Below are positions 12,275 through 25,100 of a stretch of 64,000 bases of DNA, piece by piece (positions within the stretch are counted from its first letter, which is position 1; each line of letters begins with the position of its first letter). Below the pieces are notes generated by a model, which was not told the DNA's origin, made no database searches, and saw only the letters and a list, made by a program, of their open reading frames with translations. The stretch comes from Todiramphus chloris collaris (Eukaryota; Chordata; Aves; Coraciiformes; Alcedinidae), in contig JANVCC010000040.1 in NCBI GenBank assembly GCA_025345505.1, positions 13,794,023-13,858,022 of the forward strand, read 5' to 3'. Position numbers and translations under genes: made by a program.

Positions 12275-13162
12275 CCACTTAAAATTTTTATTATGCTAAA
12301 ACATTCTTTATTGTAGAAGCTGTTCTTGCCAAAACTCAATTCTGTACCATGGCTGTGTGCACAGCGGGCATCCTCCCACCCCATTTAGACAAGTTCAGCT
12401 ACTTTTCCCCTGGGTGTAGCACTGATCTATTACAGCAGCTGGCTACCAATGTGAGACAAGAAGAATCCAGTGAACAAGCATTCACAAACCAGACATTTCT
12501 CGAGACACTTAAGCACAGTATGTAAACACCTTGGTAAGCACCAGCACTTCAAGTCTGAGAATGCTCTTCTGAAGTTCAACAGCTGCAGTATCCAGCCCCA
12601 GGATTTAAAATCAGCATTGCCTCAGTATAAAACCCATTAAGAAAAAAACTGTACAGTTCAATTTTCTGTGTTGGTTCCATATTATGTAGGCCACAGTAAA
12701 AAGCCTCTTGGCAGCATTGCTGCCATTGGCCCTGAAGCAACCAATGAACAGCAAAACTAAACATAAAATCGTATACATGAGATAGATTAAAAACCAGCAC
12801 ATCTTCATGAACTCAGATCTGTCATTCTTACCCTCCAGTGCTTATTCGCCTTTTCTGAACTTAAGCCACTCTGTCCAACTAAGCAACTTCAGCATACAAA
12901 AAAGTTGAACAGTGAATATTTTTCAAGTTCTAGAGTGCAAAGATGTTGCCACGACTCTGGAGCACAGTCGCCTAATGGCTTCTCAATTATAAAAAAGCAC
13001 AATATTTCCAAGAGTATGATTTTAGACCATTTCTCTACCAGTTCTACTAACTGACATTATATACAGCATCCAAGTTCACCTTCAGAAGTACTCTGTTGAA
13101 GTCTCCTGTAGTACATTAATTCGTTGGTGATTTATGATATTTTTCTTAAAACCCACAAAAGA
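12275..13162 (-). other. HMMR: HMMR 3' untranslated region (approximate)
   Basis: It runs from the TAA to just past the first AATAAA signals on the minus strand, at 12307-12312 and 12287-12292. The cleavage site is estimated. An open frame here (12576-12808) is judged non-coding. Confidence 0.5.
12287..12312 (-). terminator. Candidate polyadenylation signals of HMMR
   Basis: Two TTTATT words on the plus strand (12287-12292 and 12307-12312) read AATAAA in the HMMR direction, about 850-875 nt after the stop codon. They are the first such signals downstream of the last exon. Confidence 0.5.
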
Positions 13163-13182
13163 TTACATTTTGTTTTTATTAC
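13163..13182 (-). CDS. HMMR: HMMR coding exon 18 (terminal, 20 nt of coding)
   Basis: It completes Gly722 and adds NKNKM then TAA. Acceptor TTTTTCTATTGCAG|GTAATA is strong and the phase fits exon 17. The human tail here is longer, beginning GNTN. The coding bases contain AATAAA. Confidence 0.8.
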
Positions 13183-16100
13183 CTGCAATAGAAAAACATT
13201 ACCAAGTTAGTAGTTTTCAGTAATGTTACCACCATTGGAATAATGGTCTGCTTGGAAAAGGAATGAATGCACTACACTCCAGGTAACAGGGAAACCAGAA
13301 TTTCCAACCCTGGAATATACGTTAAAGTCTGGCTGGGACCTAGACCTTTCCCCACACTGCCTCCTATATTGCTTACCTTCACATGCCCCTATGCTTTTGC
13401 CATCTTTCCATCCACTCCACTTTCACCCACACACTTTTTGCATCTTTTACACCTACAGCAGCCTAAGGCCCTGACAGGTAATAGCTGAAGAAACAGGCCT
13501 CAAACCTCTGGCTAAGCCACCTTTGCCCCTACAACCCATGCAGGAGACACTGCCTGCCACCTGACTAGGTCTCATGGGTGAGCAGTAAGACAGGAAGAAA
13601 ATTGTAGGTGATGCACATTAGTGAAGCTAAATTTACTTCTTGCACGACCATGCAAAGCAGCTGATTCTCTGTATCCCAGTCCTGCCTCTTCCCCTCCATC
13701 AAACACACTGGCTGTTGTCTGAACTGATTTCTCTCACCCTCTTGGGTCAGGTTCTAAGAAACTGGTCTGGGAAGTACAATAGCAAACCATACACTGCAAG
13801 TGCCCCCTGATGCAGCTTTTCAATAGCTGCTTTGAACAAGAGATGCCATTCTCCTTCCTCCCCCAAAGGCAACAGACTACACTGTCACACCCTCTTGAGT
13901 TACCTTTAAGAAGTACAAGGACATAGTTCTACCAGAATCTAAGCTTACCTTCTTTAAAAGGAGTTTTGGGAGGAATATTTTCCTTGCTATCATGCTGGAA
14001 AGCTTTGGAAGGATCAAAACGCCTAATGCCCTGAATTGCATGTACTTTCTCCTGAAGATCTCTGTTAGCTTGCTTTTCTTTTGCCAGCGACGCACGCAGT
14101 TTTGAGACATCCTAAAGAAAACAATACACTTGGAAGTTGGAAGAACAGGAGCAAAGCCCACATCATCATTTACTGAAGTATCCCTAACATAAACACACAT
14201 ACACAATTGTTGGTAATGTTAAAAACCAAAGCAAATATACAGCAGTATTTGTATATCTACACCTGTATAACTGCCGTGTAACAACACTGAACAGCACAAT
14301 AGTCTGAGACTTTCAGGTGCTCTTTTCAGTAAATATTTTACTACGTCTAGAACCTCCAAAAGAGGTTCAGAGAAGGGCAACAAAGCTGGTAAAAGGTCTG
14401 GAGAAAGTGTCTTAAGAGGAGCGCCTGAGGGACCTGGGGTTGTTCAGTCTGGAGAAGAGAAGGCTGAGACGAGACCTTATTGCTCTCTACAGTTACCTGA
14501 AGAGAGGCTACAGCAAGGTGGGTGTTGGTCTCTTCTCCAAGGTAGCTAGTGATAGGACAAGACAAAATGGGCTTAAGTTCCACTCAGGGAGGTTTAGGTT
14601 GGATATTAGGAATTTTTTTTTTTTTACTTAGATAGTGGTGAGGCCTTGGAACAGGCTGCCCAGGGAGGGGGTGGAATCACCATCCCTGGGGTGTGTAAAA
14701 ACAACATCGTTATGTTTAGAGTAGGCAGCTGTACTTCATCTTGAAAGTCGTTTTTATGATTCTATGAAAAAGCAACTAAACCATGAGTAGGGACAATCAC
14801 TTGCACTGGTGATGCCCCTGTACATCATGTGTTAATTTTAACTACAACAGATTCTCTGGGTGTTTCTGGAGGCCAACGGTTTGTTCTAATCCAGCTCATG
14901 CAGGGAATTAAGAACCAGAGAGATGAAATAGTTTGGAAGATTATTCTATAAATATTTAGAGCATCATACAAGTAACATATTTCTAACTTTTTATTTCACA
15001 AACCTGCTTCAAGTGAGTATTCTCTTCCTTCAACTTCATAACATGCTTGATTTTTTGCTTCTGGTTCTGGTGGCCAAGTAGTTTAGCATACGCATCACTT
15101 AATTTATTCAGTTCTTCTTGGGCTGCACCATGCTCATTTAAGAGCGCATTCTTCTCTGCTTCATATGCATCTAGTTGTTGCTGGAATACATATGTGATCT
15201 TTTAGCAATCTTTAAATTAAACAGTTTTAGTGAACTGAAATCTACACAGAATGATTGGTTTGGGAAGGGAAACAGCTGGCTCATGGGATAGTAACTTAGG
15301 AAACCATTGTAGCATGGGTAAAAACGGGACTCCCTTAGAAGGGCAACCAGCACCTTTATTTCTTAGGAGTAGAACTTGAGTCAACTGCCTAAGTCTTGAG
15401 TCAATAGATTCTGATAAACACCTCTTTCATAACACACCTGAAAAGGCTTAGTTTTGTTATGTAATTCTTCATATAGATTACGCCAGGTCTTGATCTCTTC
15501 TTTTAAACTAGAAGTCGTATCTTCATTTATGGTTTCTCTGAAAACCAAGAAGCAGAAATGCATTATGTTGATTGTTAGCTCTTAACACATTATACTAAAA
15601 CCTGGATGTGCTGTAATATGCCAGTTTATTTTCAGAAAAGTTACCTTGATCTTTCCAGTTTGAGTTTTTTCAGCTCTTCAGTTTGCTTTTCCAGTTTTTC
15701 CTGAAGTTCAGTCATTTGTGCAAGGCAAGACTCTCTTGTTCTCTCTGTTTCTGCTTCTTTCAGTGCAAGCTTTGTCTGGACCTCTAAAAGCATCCTAAGG
15801 AAAATATAATCCATCCTTTGTTACCTCTTATAACTACACTTTTTTTCTACACTACTGAAAGTCTGAAAACACATGTAACCATGACCGAAAAGCTGTTAGT
15901 AGAACTGAAAGAAGCTTGCACAAGTAGTGGTACAAGAGACAAACAATACAGAAAGCAATCAAGTTCAAGATGCACAATATTTACATTTTTTCTCCAAGGA
16001 GATAGGCGGTGCTTTTGAAGCAAGAGATGATCACATGTTTGTTATTTATAGCTCTTCAATGCCAGCAGCTTATAATGGAAGATAATGTAGTAGTTAGACT

Positions 16101-19100
16101 CCACATGCAAAGGTTTGCTCAAGCAGAAACTAGAAGACTGTTCAAGTGTGGATGTACTCCGTGGTTCAAAAACCCTAGACCTAAAAGCATTGCCTTCCCC
16201 CTCCAACTTGAGCCCTTTGTAATATCACCTAGGCAGAGACTAAGAATCCCTCCCCTACCATATTGAACCAACAAATCAAACAGGAAATAACTCCTCACTT
16301 TGCTTTCCAGCCCTAATGAAAACCGGAGGCAATATTAAGCAAGTGGGGAGGACAGAAAGGACAACCTCTTAAGCAGCACAAGTGTTTTAAAATAAGCTGG
16401 GGTAAGCAGTAATCATGCTTTGGACAAGATCAATGTTCTGTTTAAGGGTGAACTATACAGCAGAAGAATTCCAAAGCTTTACAGAAGCATTTTACACCAA
16501 GATAGAGAGTTGGGAAGACCAGAAATGCCCAATTCTGTTTGGCGAAAATATCATATTAAAGCAGTGGAGTAAGAAATTTATCCACACAGAAGAGCTGAAA
16601 AGACTAGAGCATAGCTGTTGATTTATATCCTGCTTCAACTTCAGAAGCTGGCTAGGAAGTGCATTAACATAAGTGGAGAAGGAAATTGTCCATCATGTAC
16701 ACAATAGGTTGCATAACACAACTTGTGTACAGGCACTTTCCACAGATGCCCAATACAGGTGATCTCTTTTTAAGTCTAAAATCCCCTACTTGCTCAAAGA
16801 GTCAGTTACTTGCCCACAGCAACGGACTTTGGCACACTCTATACAGTGAGCTGGAAGAACATACACCTCTAAACAGCTGTTAGTCAGAGGGACATGTCCT
16901 TAGCTAGCTAAGACAACTTCTCTGGTGCTACTCATCAGCTGCACTCTGGTGCTTTCATACCAGGCAGAGAGAACCCCTTGGTTTACCTCACCACAGTGTG
17001 GCAATTCATGGATGGTTAATTGTCATCTGCTTGTGAGCAGAATTTGAGGTGACATGCTATTCAGAGTAGAGTAGCCAAGACTGAGCTCTGCATTAACTAT
17101 TTCTTTCTCTGTCCTTGTGGACTCTAAGTGGAATTTATCATCAAGACAATGTTCTAGCATATTTCAGTTCAGCATTTGACTTTTTCCTTCAAGTGGAACA
17201 AAGAAAAAGCACTTGAACAGACCAATTTTTCTAATGCACATAAACATACTGAATTCTGTCTCAATATTTCCAAGCCTTTGCAGTGGGAAAAGAAATAAGC
17301 TTAAATCAAACATTGATTTTATCTGTTAGAGCACCACGATAAGGTCCAACGAAGGCTGCCAGCCTTTGCCAGCATTCTTTGGCTTATGGTAAAGTTTTCC
17401 TGTCTAGTACCTTGCACATTCTTCTTTTGCTTCATTTTTAGTGTATTCTGCTTCCTGAAGCAGTTGTAGATTATCTTGGCCTATTTTTTTTAGGTTGGCA
17501 ATTTCTTCTTGCAGAGAAGTGTTCTCCAGCTGCAGATGGCTTATTTCTTCAGCTATTGCCTTCTTGTAGCTGGTATTAGAACACAAACAATACAAATCCT
17601 GTTACTTTAGGCAAAAAAACAGATTTACTTGTTCAAGCTTTACAAGCAACACAAGCTCCCATGAACAAGTGTAAGAGATTTTATAACATGGAGATACAGT
17701 AGTGTTCTGGCACAGGTCAACCCCATGCCGAAACACCCTCCCATCTCTAACTACAAAAGCAGCAACAACATGACACTCTGCAATACAGATATTTTCACAT
17801 TTTGACAGGTATTTTATAACAGAAGACATACTGTATCTGAAACAAACACCAGAAGACATACTGTCTGCAGCTTTCACTGGCCAATAACCTGACTGGATCC
17901 TCCACAGGTGCCTTGCATATTTAGGAATAACAGTATCCCTTTAAATACTTCCACCACCTGAATATTTTGATAGGAAATATCTGAAGGAACTGTAGGAACA
18001 TAACCTCAATTCAGTGGAAGTTTTGAGCCTAAGCAAAAATGGTTTTTTGCCAGGCATTTTAGCACAAAGAAAACACCATCACTAGTTTTAACTCTAAAGG
18101 ATAAGCAAGAGCACCTGAATATTCTAATTGGTCACACTTAGAAGAAACAACATTCTCTTCCCTAAACTAGATCCAGAGTAAGTCATTACACTCAGCTAGT
18201 ACCCAAAAGGAATAATTTTATTTCTTAATGCCATCAAATAGTCCATCACAAAATCCTCTACTCCAGTGCTGTAACAATGGTCATATACAGTGTTGGGTAC
18301 CAAGGTGCATGAATAAAAAGTATTTTATCATCTTATCCCTGCCCTAGATACTGATGAAACTTAGATACCTTTCAAACTCAGCAACACTCTTCCTAAGTTC
18401 ACGCAATGTACTGCCATGCTCTTCCTGGATTTTCAGAACAGCGTTGCTGTGAGTTTCACTGATTTGCTCCAGCTCAGCATTCTTCCTGAAATAGAAGTGC
18501 AGCATTCCAAGCTGGAGATAAATGTGTCCAAAAGCATAACCAAGTGCTGTTATCAGTTAGAGATAGCTAGCAGAAGCAGCAGTAAACTAATTGTGACAAA
18601 TCAAACCTCTCTACCTCAAATTCAATTATTGAAGCATAGCCTTCATACAAGATTTAACTGTTTCTCCCTCCCCTTATTTTAGCAAGATAGCTATATAATA
18701 CATTGGAAACCTAGCAGCAGTCTTGCAATACATGAAGAGAAGAAAGAGCTTGACTAATTCTTTAGTCATTGCTTTCTCCAGGGCAGAAGCATCTGACAAT
18801 ATGCATGAAGCTTACCCTTTACAGCCATGTCATATTACTACGGTATTGGCATTTCAAGCAAGTCTCAGAAAGCTAAGTAAATAGTTTTAAATTAATACAA
18901 TATAAATCTGATGCAAGTGATTATTGATAGTGATTACATTCATTCGCTATCAATAAACAGCAACCAGCAAAAGGTTTAGATCTGTTCAAGTCCCTTGAAA
19001 AGCTGAAGTCAGCTCAGAAAATTTGTTTATACTACTGCTTTAAAATTTTTCCTTTCAAAGTTTCAGAATTTTAAAGTTTATTTCACAAACCCTTTCAACT

Positions 19101-22100
19101 TCACTTCCATCTGTTCAAGTTCAAGAGCTTGAGATTTGATTTCTTGTTCCAACCGCTTCACCAACTTTTCAGCTTTCTTCTCCTTTGCATGTAACTTGTT
19201 CAGCTCATTCATGGTACTGTTCAGCTCTTCTTCAAGAAGATGTCTCTCACTTGTTACCTCATCTTGAAACTCCAGTAACTTCCGGTGCATCGATTCAGTT
19301 GACTCCTGCATGCCACAGTACCATAGATTTTACAACTACTTTTCTAGATACTAAAAAAGTAATTAGCAGCCTTCAAAAATTAAAGCAGAAGAATAAGGTC
19401 AAAACTACAGGAAGAGCCAAAACCTTGGGGCTATTCCATCATACAGTTTCTGCTGGCCAGCACCTGCTTGTACTTTCCATGGATCAGACCAGTATTAATG
19501 CAGTTCTTGTGTAACCAAAATCAAACCCTTTAGTGCCAGTCACTGGGCAACGTATTTATAGTCTGTATATACCTTCTCTTGCTGCAGCTGAATAACTGTC
19601 TCCTCGTGTTTCTGAATCAATTTTTGATGTTCTTCTTCTTTTAAGCCAATTGTTTTTTTCAGGTCTTCTATTTCAGCATTCATACTCAGGACTTTTCCTC
19701 TGGTCTCAGATGATTCTTTTTCTGCATAGAGGAATTGTCAATATAAAACACAATTTCCCCTTTTTAACTTCAGAGAACTCCATCTTTTCTTCATAGTACC
19801 TCCATGCTAGCTTTGAATATAGTTAAGGAGGAAGAAAACATACCCACCAAGCCAAAACCACATGTTCACTTCATCTGGAAACTGCTCAGAACTGTCTGGA
19901 AGTACACCACTGAAAAATCACTTTAACAACAGGAACCTTTGGATCAAGCAATTAGCCTTCATCGGAACAGCAGCATGGCTTGGGACAACAACTAAATTTA
20001 CCAAAAGCTTCTTCTACATACAGGTCAACTGGTACATGGGGAGCTAAGTACCAGTCTTAGGCTGGAAAGGTGTTGGTTCTGGGGAAGAAGGGGCAAACAA
20101 GTGAAGGATTCTGCCACACATTCCCAGTACCTCAATGAACTTGTGCACAAGCTGCTGACAGTGAATTGAGACAATTTCAAACTACTTTGCAATGGTATGT
20201 AAGGAACAAGTGATTTGTGTTCACCTTGCAGATTAAAGTCATTCCTACAGTGTAAACTTGCTTTTTATACCCCTTAGTAACCCTCCATGGAAATACAAAT
20301 TCAGATTTAACAGATTCAAGGTAAACTCCATATGGTTAGAAATATGCTCAGCTGTTTCCAGCTGGAGATCAGTGATATGACTTGACTTGCAACAAAACTA
20401 GTCTAAGTGGACATTACAGAACAAACCTGAGATGTTTTAGAACACATCAGTGACCCCACATATGCAGACAGCATGCAAGCATCAATTACCTTTTTCCTGT
20501 TGAAGCAACTGACATCTTTCATTAAGTTCTTTTATCCGTTTAAATGACTCTTCCTCTTTTGTTCTGAGGGTATCCCTCAGCATCTCAGTATCTTGGTCTT
20601 TCTTTATCAGTGTCTCTTCCATCTGGGCAATATCTAGTTTGTATTTCTCAACTTTTTCTGCAACACTACTGTAGGAGAAAATTAACCTCTTTTTACAAAT
20701 ACATTTTTGTCTGTAAGCTTACGCTTCAGTGCAAAAAACTTCAGAAGGTTGATTTTCAGTTGGAAAACTGCCTTCACTTACTTCCCCAGACACAAGTTTT
20801 TGCACATTAAGACAGGTTAAATAAAATGTAAAAAAGTTAATTCAGTTATGTTTTATTTCTAAAGAAGCTTGTACAATCAGAAATAAAAATAAAGGTTTCA
20901 TTAAAACAGAATTAGTCACTATAATTGACTTAGAAATAACTGCTAGGCCAAGGTTTTTAGAAAGCAGCTTTCACAGAAAAGCAGAGACATTAAAAAACAG
21001 ATCTTACAAAACCAAGTAGAAGCTTAATATATATAGACAAGTTTGAGGTATCTCTTAATGAGTAAACTGATGGGGATCAGGGCAAAAAGTGAGCTAGCTA
21101 AATAAAAACTTCTGTCTTCACCATGTTCTGAGCTAGGGACTGAAGACTGATTAGGGTTTTTATCATTTACAAAGCACTGGATTAGTAATTTTTACTATTG
21201 GACTGATGCTCAAACACATTCAACACAACTCTTAAAAGCAAACTGAAGTGTTGTAGTGTTCACTGGAACATGGTACATTGTTTTACAAGCAAGGGCTACA
21301 AGACACTACAGCCAGTACCTTCAAGGAAAAGGATTTACTTAGATTTATATAAGAAAATTCAGGGTAACAACATGATTTCAGGACCCTGATACAAAACTCT
21401 TTCAAAGAATTGTTCAGCCCAGAAGAACACAGAGACATTTAGAAAGATAATTGATATAATATCTTAAGACTTTTCTATTATGCAGAAAAATATCCGATTC
21501 CTCCACCCCCCATTTTAATGCTGTTAAACAGAGTTGTTGCCAAGGTTCTACTTTGTCAGCCATAAACAAGTTTTATTGCATTTTAACTTATCCAGTTCAA
21601 CGGAAGAACTGGTTGTTACCTGAGCTCCGTGATGTATTCCAGGAGTTTTTCAGTGTCAGACTTTTCTTCAACTTTCTCTCTCTCAGTAGCAGATCTAAAA
21701 CCAGAAAGTTTTCCTGATATATGTATTTAAACAAGTTCAGAGCTACTTGTAAACTATTTGCTTACAGATAAGCAAGTAGAAATTAAACCATGGAATCACT
21801 ATTTAGTAACAGTAATTTTTATAATAAAGTTTGACTCCAATTGGTATTGGCTCCAAGTGGGATTCTACCCTCTTTTCAGGTAGAATCACCCCCTTTTTGC
21901 ACATAAGGTCCTCAATTGTAATAAAAACGCTAAGCTATGTTCTGCCAGAAGCACATGTGCTAGAACAGCTGCATTAGCTACACAAATTATTTCTTCCCCA
22001 TGTGAACTGCACTACCTGCACTGTTAGCTTTGTGTATTTAAACTAAGTATAAAAACTCTGCTCATATTTAAGCACTTAAATGCAGAAAGTCTAAGGATGA

Positions 22101-25100
22101 CACTAGCGTGCCAATCACACAAAACTGACGTAATACACATATTGCAGAAGTTTATCCTTCTTAGGTTGCCACTGTCAAAAATAGCCTACTTTAGAGCACT
22201 GTTCCTGTGCAGCAAGTGACATTTGGGCAGAACGTGAATTTGGAATTCTCTTTTCCTACATATGTATAGCTGCTTAAGCCAAGACACTTGGCTGTTGGCA
22301 TTCTTTTGAGAACATGACTACTATGAAGCAACTTGAAGGCACCACAACACATCTTCAATACAATGAGATGAAGAACATGCATGTGTCCATCAAATGACAT
22401 CAAATGTCTAGCTACTGAATTAGGATCTCAACTCCTGGGCCAATGCTTTTTTTCATTCTAGCTTTTTCTTAACTTACTAGTCTAAAGGGACAGACATATC
22501 TACATTAATGTCTTGCTCCAAGATGAACAGTTCTTGTCTCATGATGTGTCATCCCTCTCCACCCCACATGCAAGAAAACCCTACCCATACCACACTGGAA
22601 GACAAAGGGTTGACATGATATGGTTTGTCTTTTGGACAAAGGTTAGAAAATATTGTTGCTCTAATGTAGCTGTGTTCATTTTAGACCAAGACAGCACTTC
22701 CTAAAGCTTCATTCCATCAAATTTATTCCAGGCTACAAATACTAATAATTTGTTCTCTTTCAACAGAGATAGCCTCTATTTTCCCTAAACTATATGTTTA
22801 CTGCATGGTGTAAGCATGTAAGCACAGCTAGATGTTATCTTGTCATTTAAGTCAAATTTCCTTGCTTACTACTTACAGTTGTTGTTCTAACTGTGCTACT
22901 TTTCCTTTTGAATGCTCTAGATTCCTTTGCACTTCCTGCAGCTTCATTTCCATGTCTTCCTGCTTTGCAAGTGCACTCTTAAAAAAAAAAAGACAAACAG
23001 TACCACCAAAATGAGACTTGGTAATATAAATCCACTGCCTGAAACAGTGGTAAACTGAAAGTAAGTCATAGCTACTGTTTAATGATAGTGCTGGCTACTC
23101 AGCTAAATGTGAGCCCAGGTCTTCCTCTGTAAAGATAATAGTTATTTGTTAAAACAACAACCACCACTCAAACTCAAATGTGTAAGAGCTCCAATCTATG
23201 CTTAAGATCACTGATTTTCAAAGACATTCATCATGTGACCAAGAGATTGATATTTTAAAAGAGGTATCTCTAGGCTTCCCTATTTGAACTCAGATTTACT
23301 CTGCATATCACCAGCAAAATCAAGAAAATTTGCTGTTTGATCTTTACGTTCACTCCACAGCAATCAAAGAAACACCAAGCTGAGGACAGGAGGAACACAT
23401 GATCTGCATTAAGGCCTTACTTGTGTTCCTGAACAGTTTGGAATTCCCATCCTGTGCAGTGCAACTGGCCATACCTTTTCCTTCGCATCCCTCTTGTTTC
23501 TGAGCTTCATTAACTCCATGCATAGGCTGCTCATTTTCTTCTGCACACCATCTTCAGACAGCTTATTAGAGATAAACATAAATATCACTAAGCTTAACTC
23601 TGATATGAATTACTCTTCACACAATCCTTGAAGTGTCCCCTCCCACCCACAAGACTGCTATCTGCCCATCCTTGAGATGGATGTTAGCAGGTCTCTCCAC
23701 CTTTAGAGACAAGTGCACAAGGTCTCAACACAGACATTCTCTGACCCTGTGCCAATGGAGGGGCATGGACCATGTGAAAACAGATGTTGATCAGCAACTA
23801 AAGTTTCCTCTCATCCAGGGATCTTAGTCACAAAAGCAAAGCACATACTGCTTATTTGTCTGAATACCTTGGATTTCAGTAGTTCATTGGTTCTTGTTAG
23901 CTCCAGAAGCTGTTTTTTCAGGCATGCAACATTTGCCAAAAGAGATGTTTTCTCCTGAACTGCAGCACTCAGCTTGGCTTCAGTCTTAACAAGGTCCTCA
24001 TCCAGAGCCTGAAGCTTTTTATCCTGCTCTCCACGCTCTCTCACTAATGCACGGATCTTAAAAAAAAAAGTGTATTTTCTTCATATTTTGCATTTGTAAA
24101 TAACATTATTGGTTTATGTCCGTTGCTTTCCTGAAGAGGCTAAGTATGCAAACTGCATTAACTTCCATTCAGAATATATATCTTCAACTATCATTCAGAG
24201 GAAAGGACATAACCAAATGATCCCAATTCTCTATTATTACACACCAAACGTTTGCAGTGTTAGCATTGCATTTGACATATTTTATGCTACTGAGTCAGGA
24301 CAAGATGTTAAAATTAGACTAGTCTTAGTTTCTCCTTGCAATAGAAGCCAACTCTCCTCTTGGGCTGTGGAATACAAAGACAGAACGTGACATGAGACCT
24401 AGCTTCGCACACAGAAGTGTATTATTGATAAGGAGAAGCTATCCACCTTTTAAACTTCAATATTATGGCAATTACTAGGCCCAAGTCTCAGCAAACAGTG
24501 AAATAAGAGAAAATTTTAGGAGTGAAGATAAGACTTGCTTCTTTCAAAACAGACAAACAAAATGGGCTGCTTAAGTGTTCACAGGCAGTAGGAATTAGTA
24601 TCACACCATTAACAAACCCAGTGCTTTCTAAAGGCCATAACATTTGATAAACTCTGCTCTCCATAGAGCTGTTTGCAAATTACTCGTATGCTTTGGTACC
24701 CAAAAAAGACTAATTTCACCAGCTTGTATTTTTCATTATGGTAAGCAGAAAACATGACAGGATTGCACCCACATTATGTATTCATACCTCCTTCTCCAGT
24801 GTCTTCTGTTTCCTTTTCTCCTTCATAAGGTTAAGATCTTTTTTAGGCTTCAGAGTCCCATTACCTGGCTTTTGAAAACGTACATTAGAAATATTTCAAC
24901 TGCTCTCTAACTGCATACTCGTTTAACAACAGGTAAGCCTAAGAACCAACATCTTCATATGGACAATGCTGCTAAAGACAGATACACAAGAAAAAGCAAA
25001 CATCTTTCTCCCACACATAGGGCAGACAAGTACCAGATTAGGATGGTTTTTACCATCGTACTTTCTCATAAGCATTGCTCTGAAGGGACAGCTTACAACC

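Noticed and set aside
12576..12808. Possible alternative last exon of HMMR after GCTTCAG
   Set aside because: In the phase required by exon 17 it gives no resemblance to the HMMR tail, whereas GNKNKM at 13163-13182 fits phase and the GN-N pattern.
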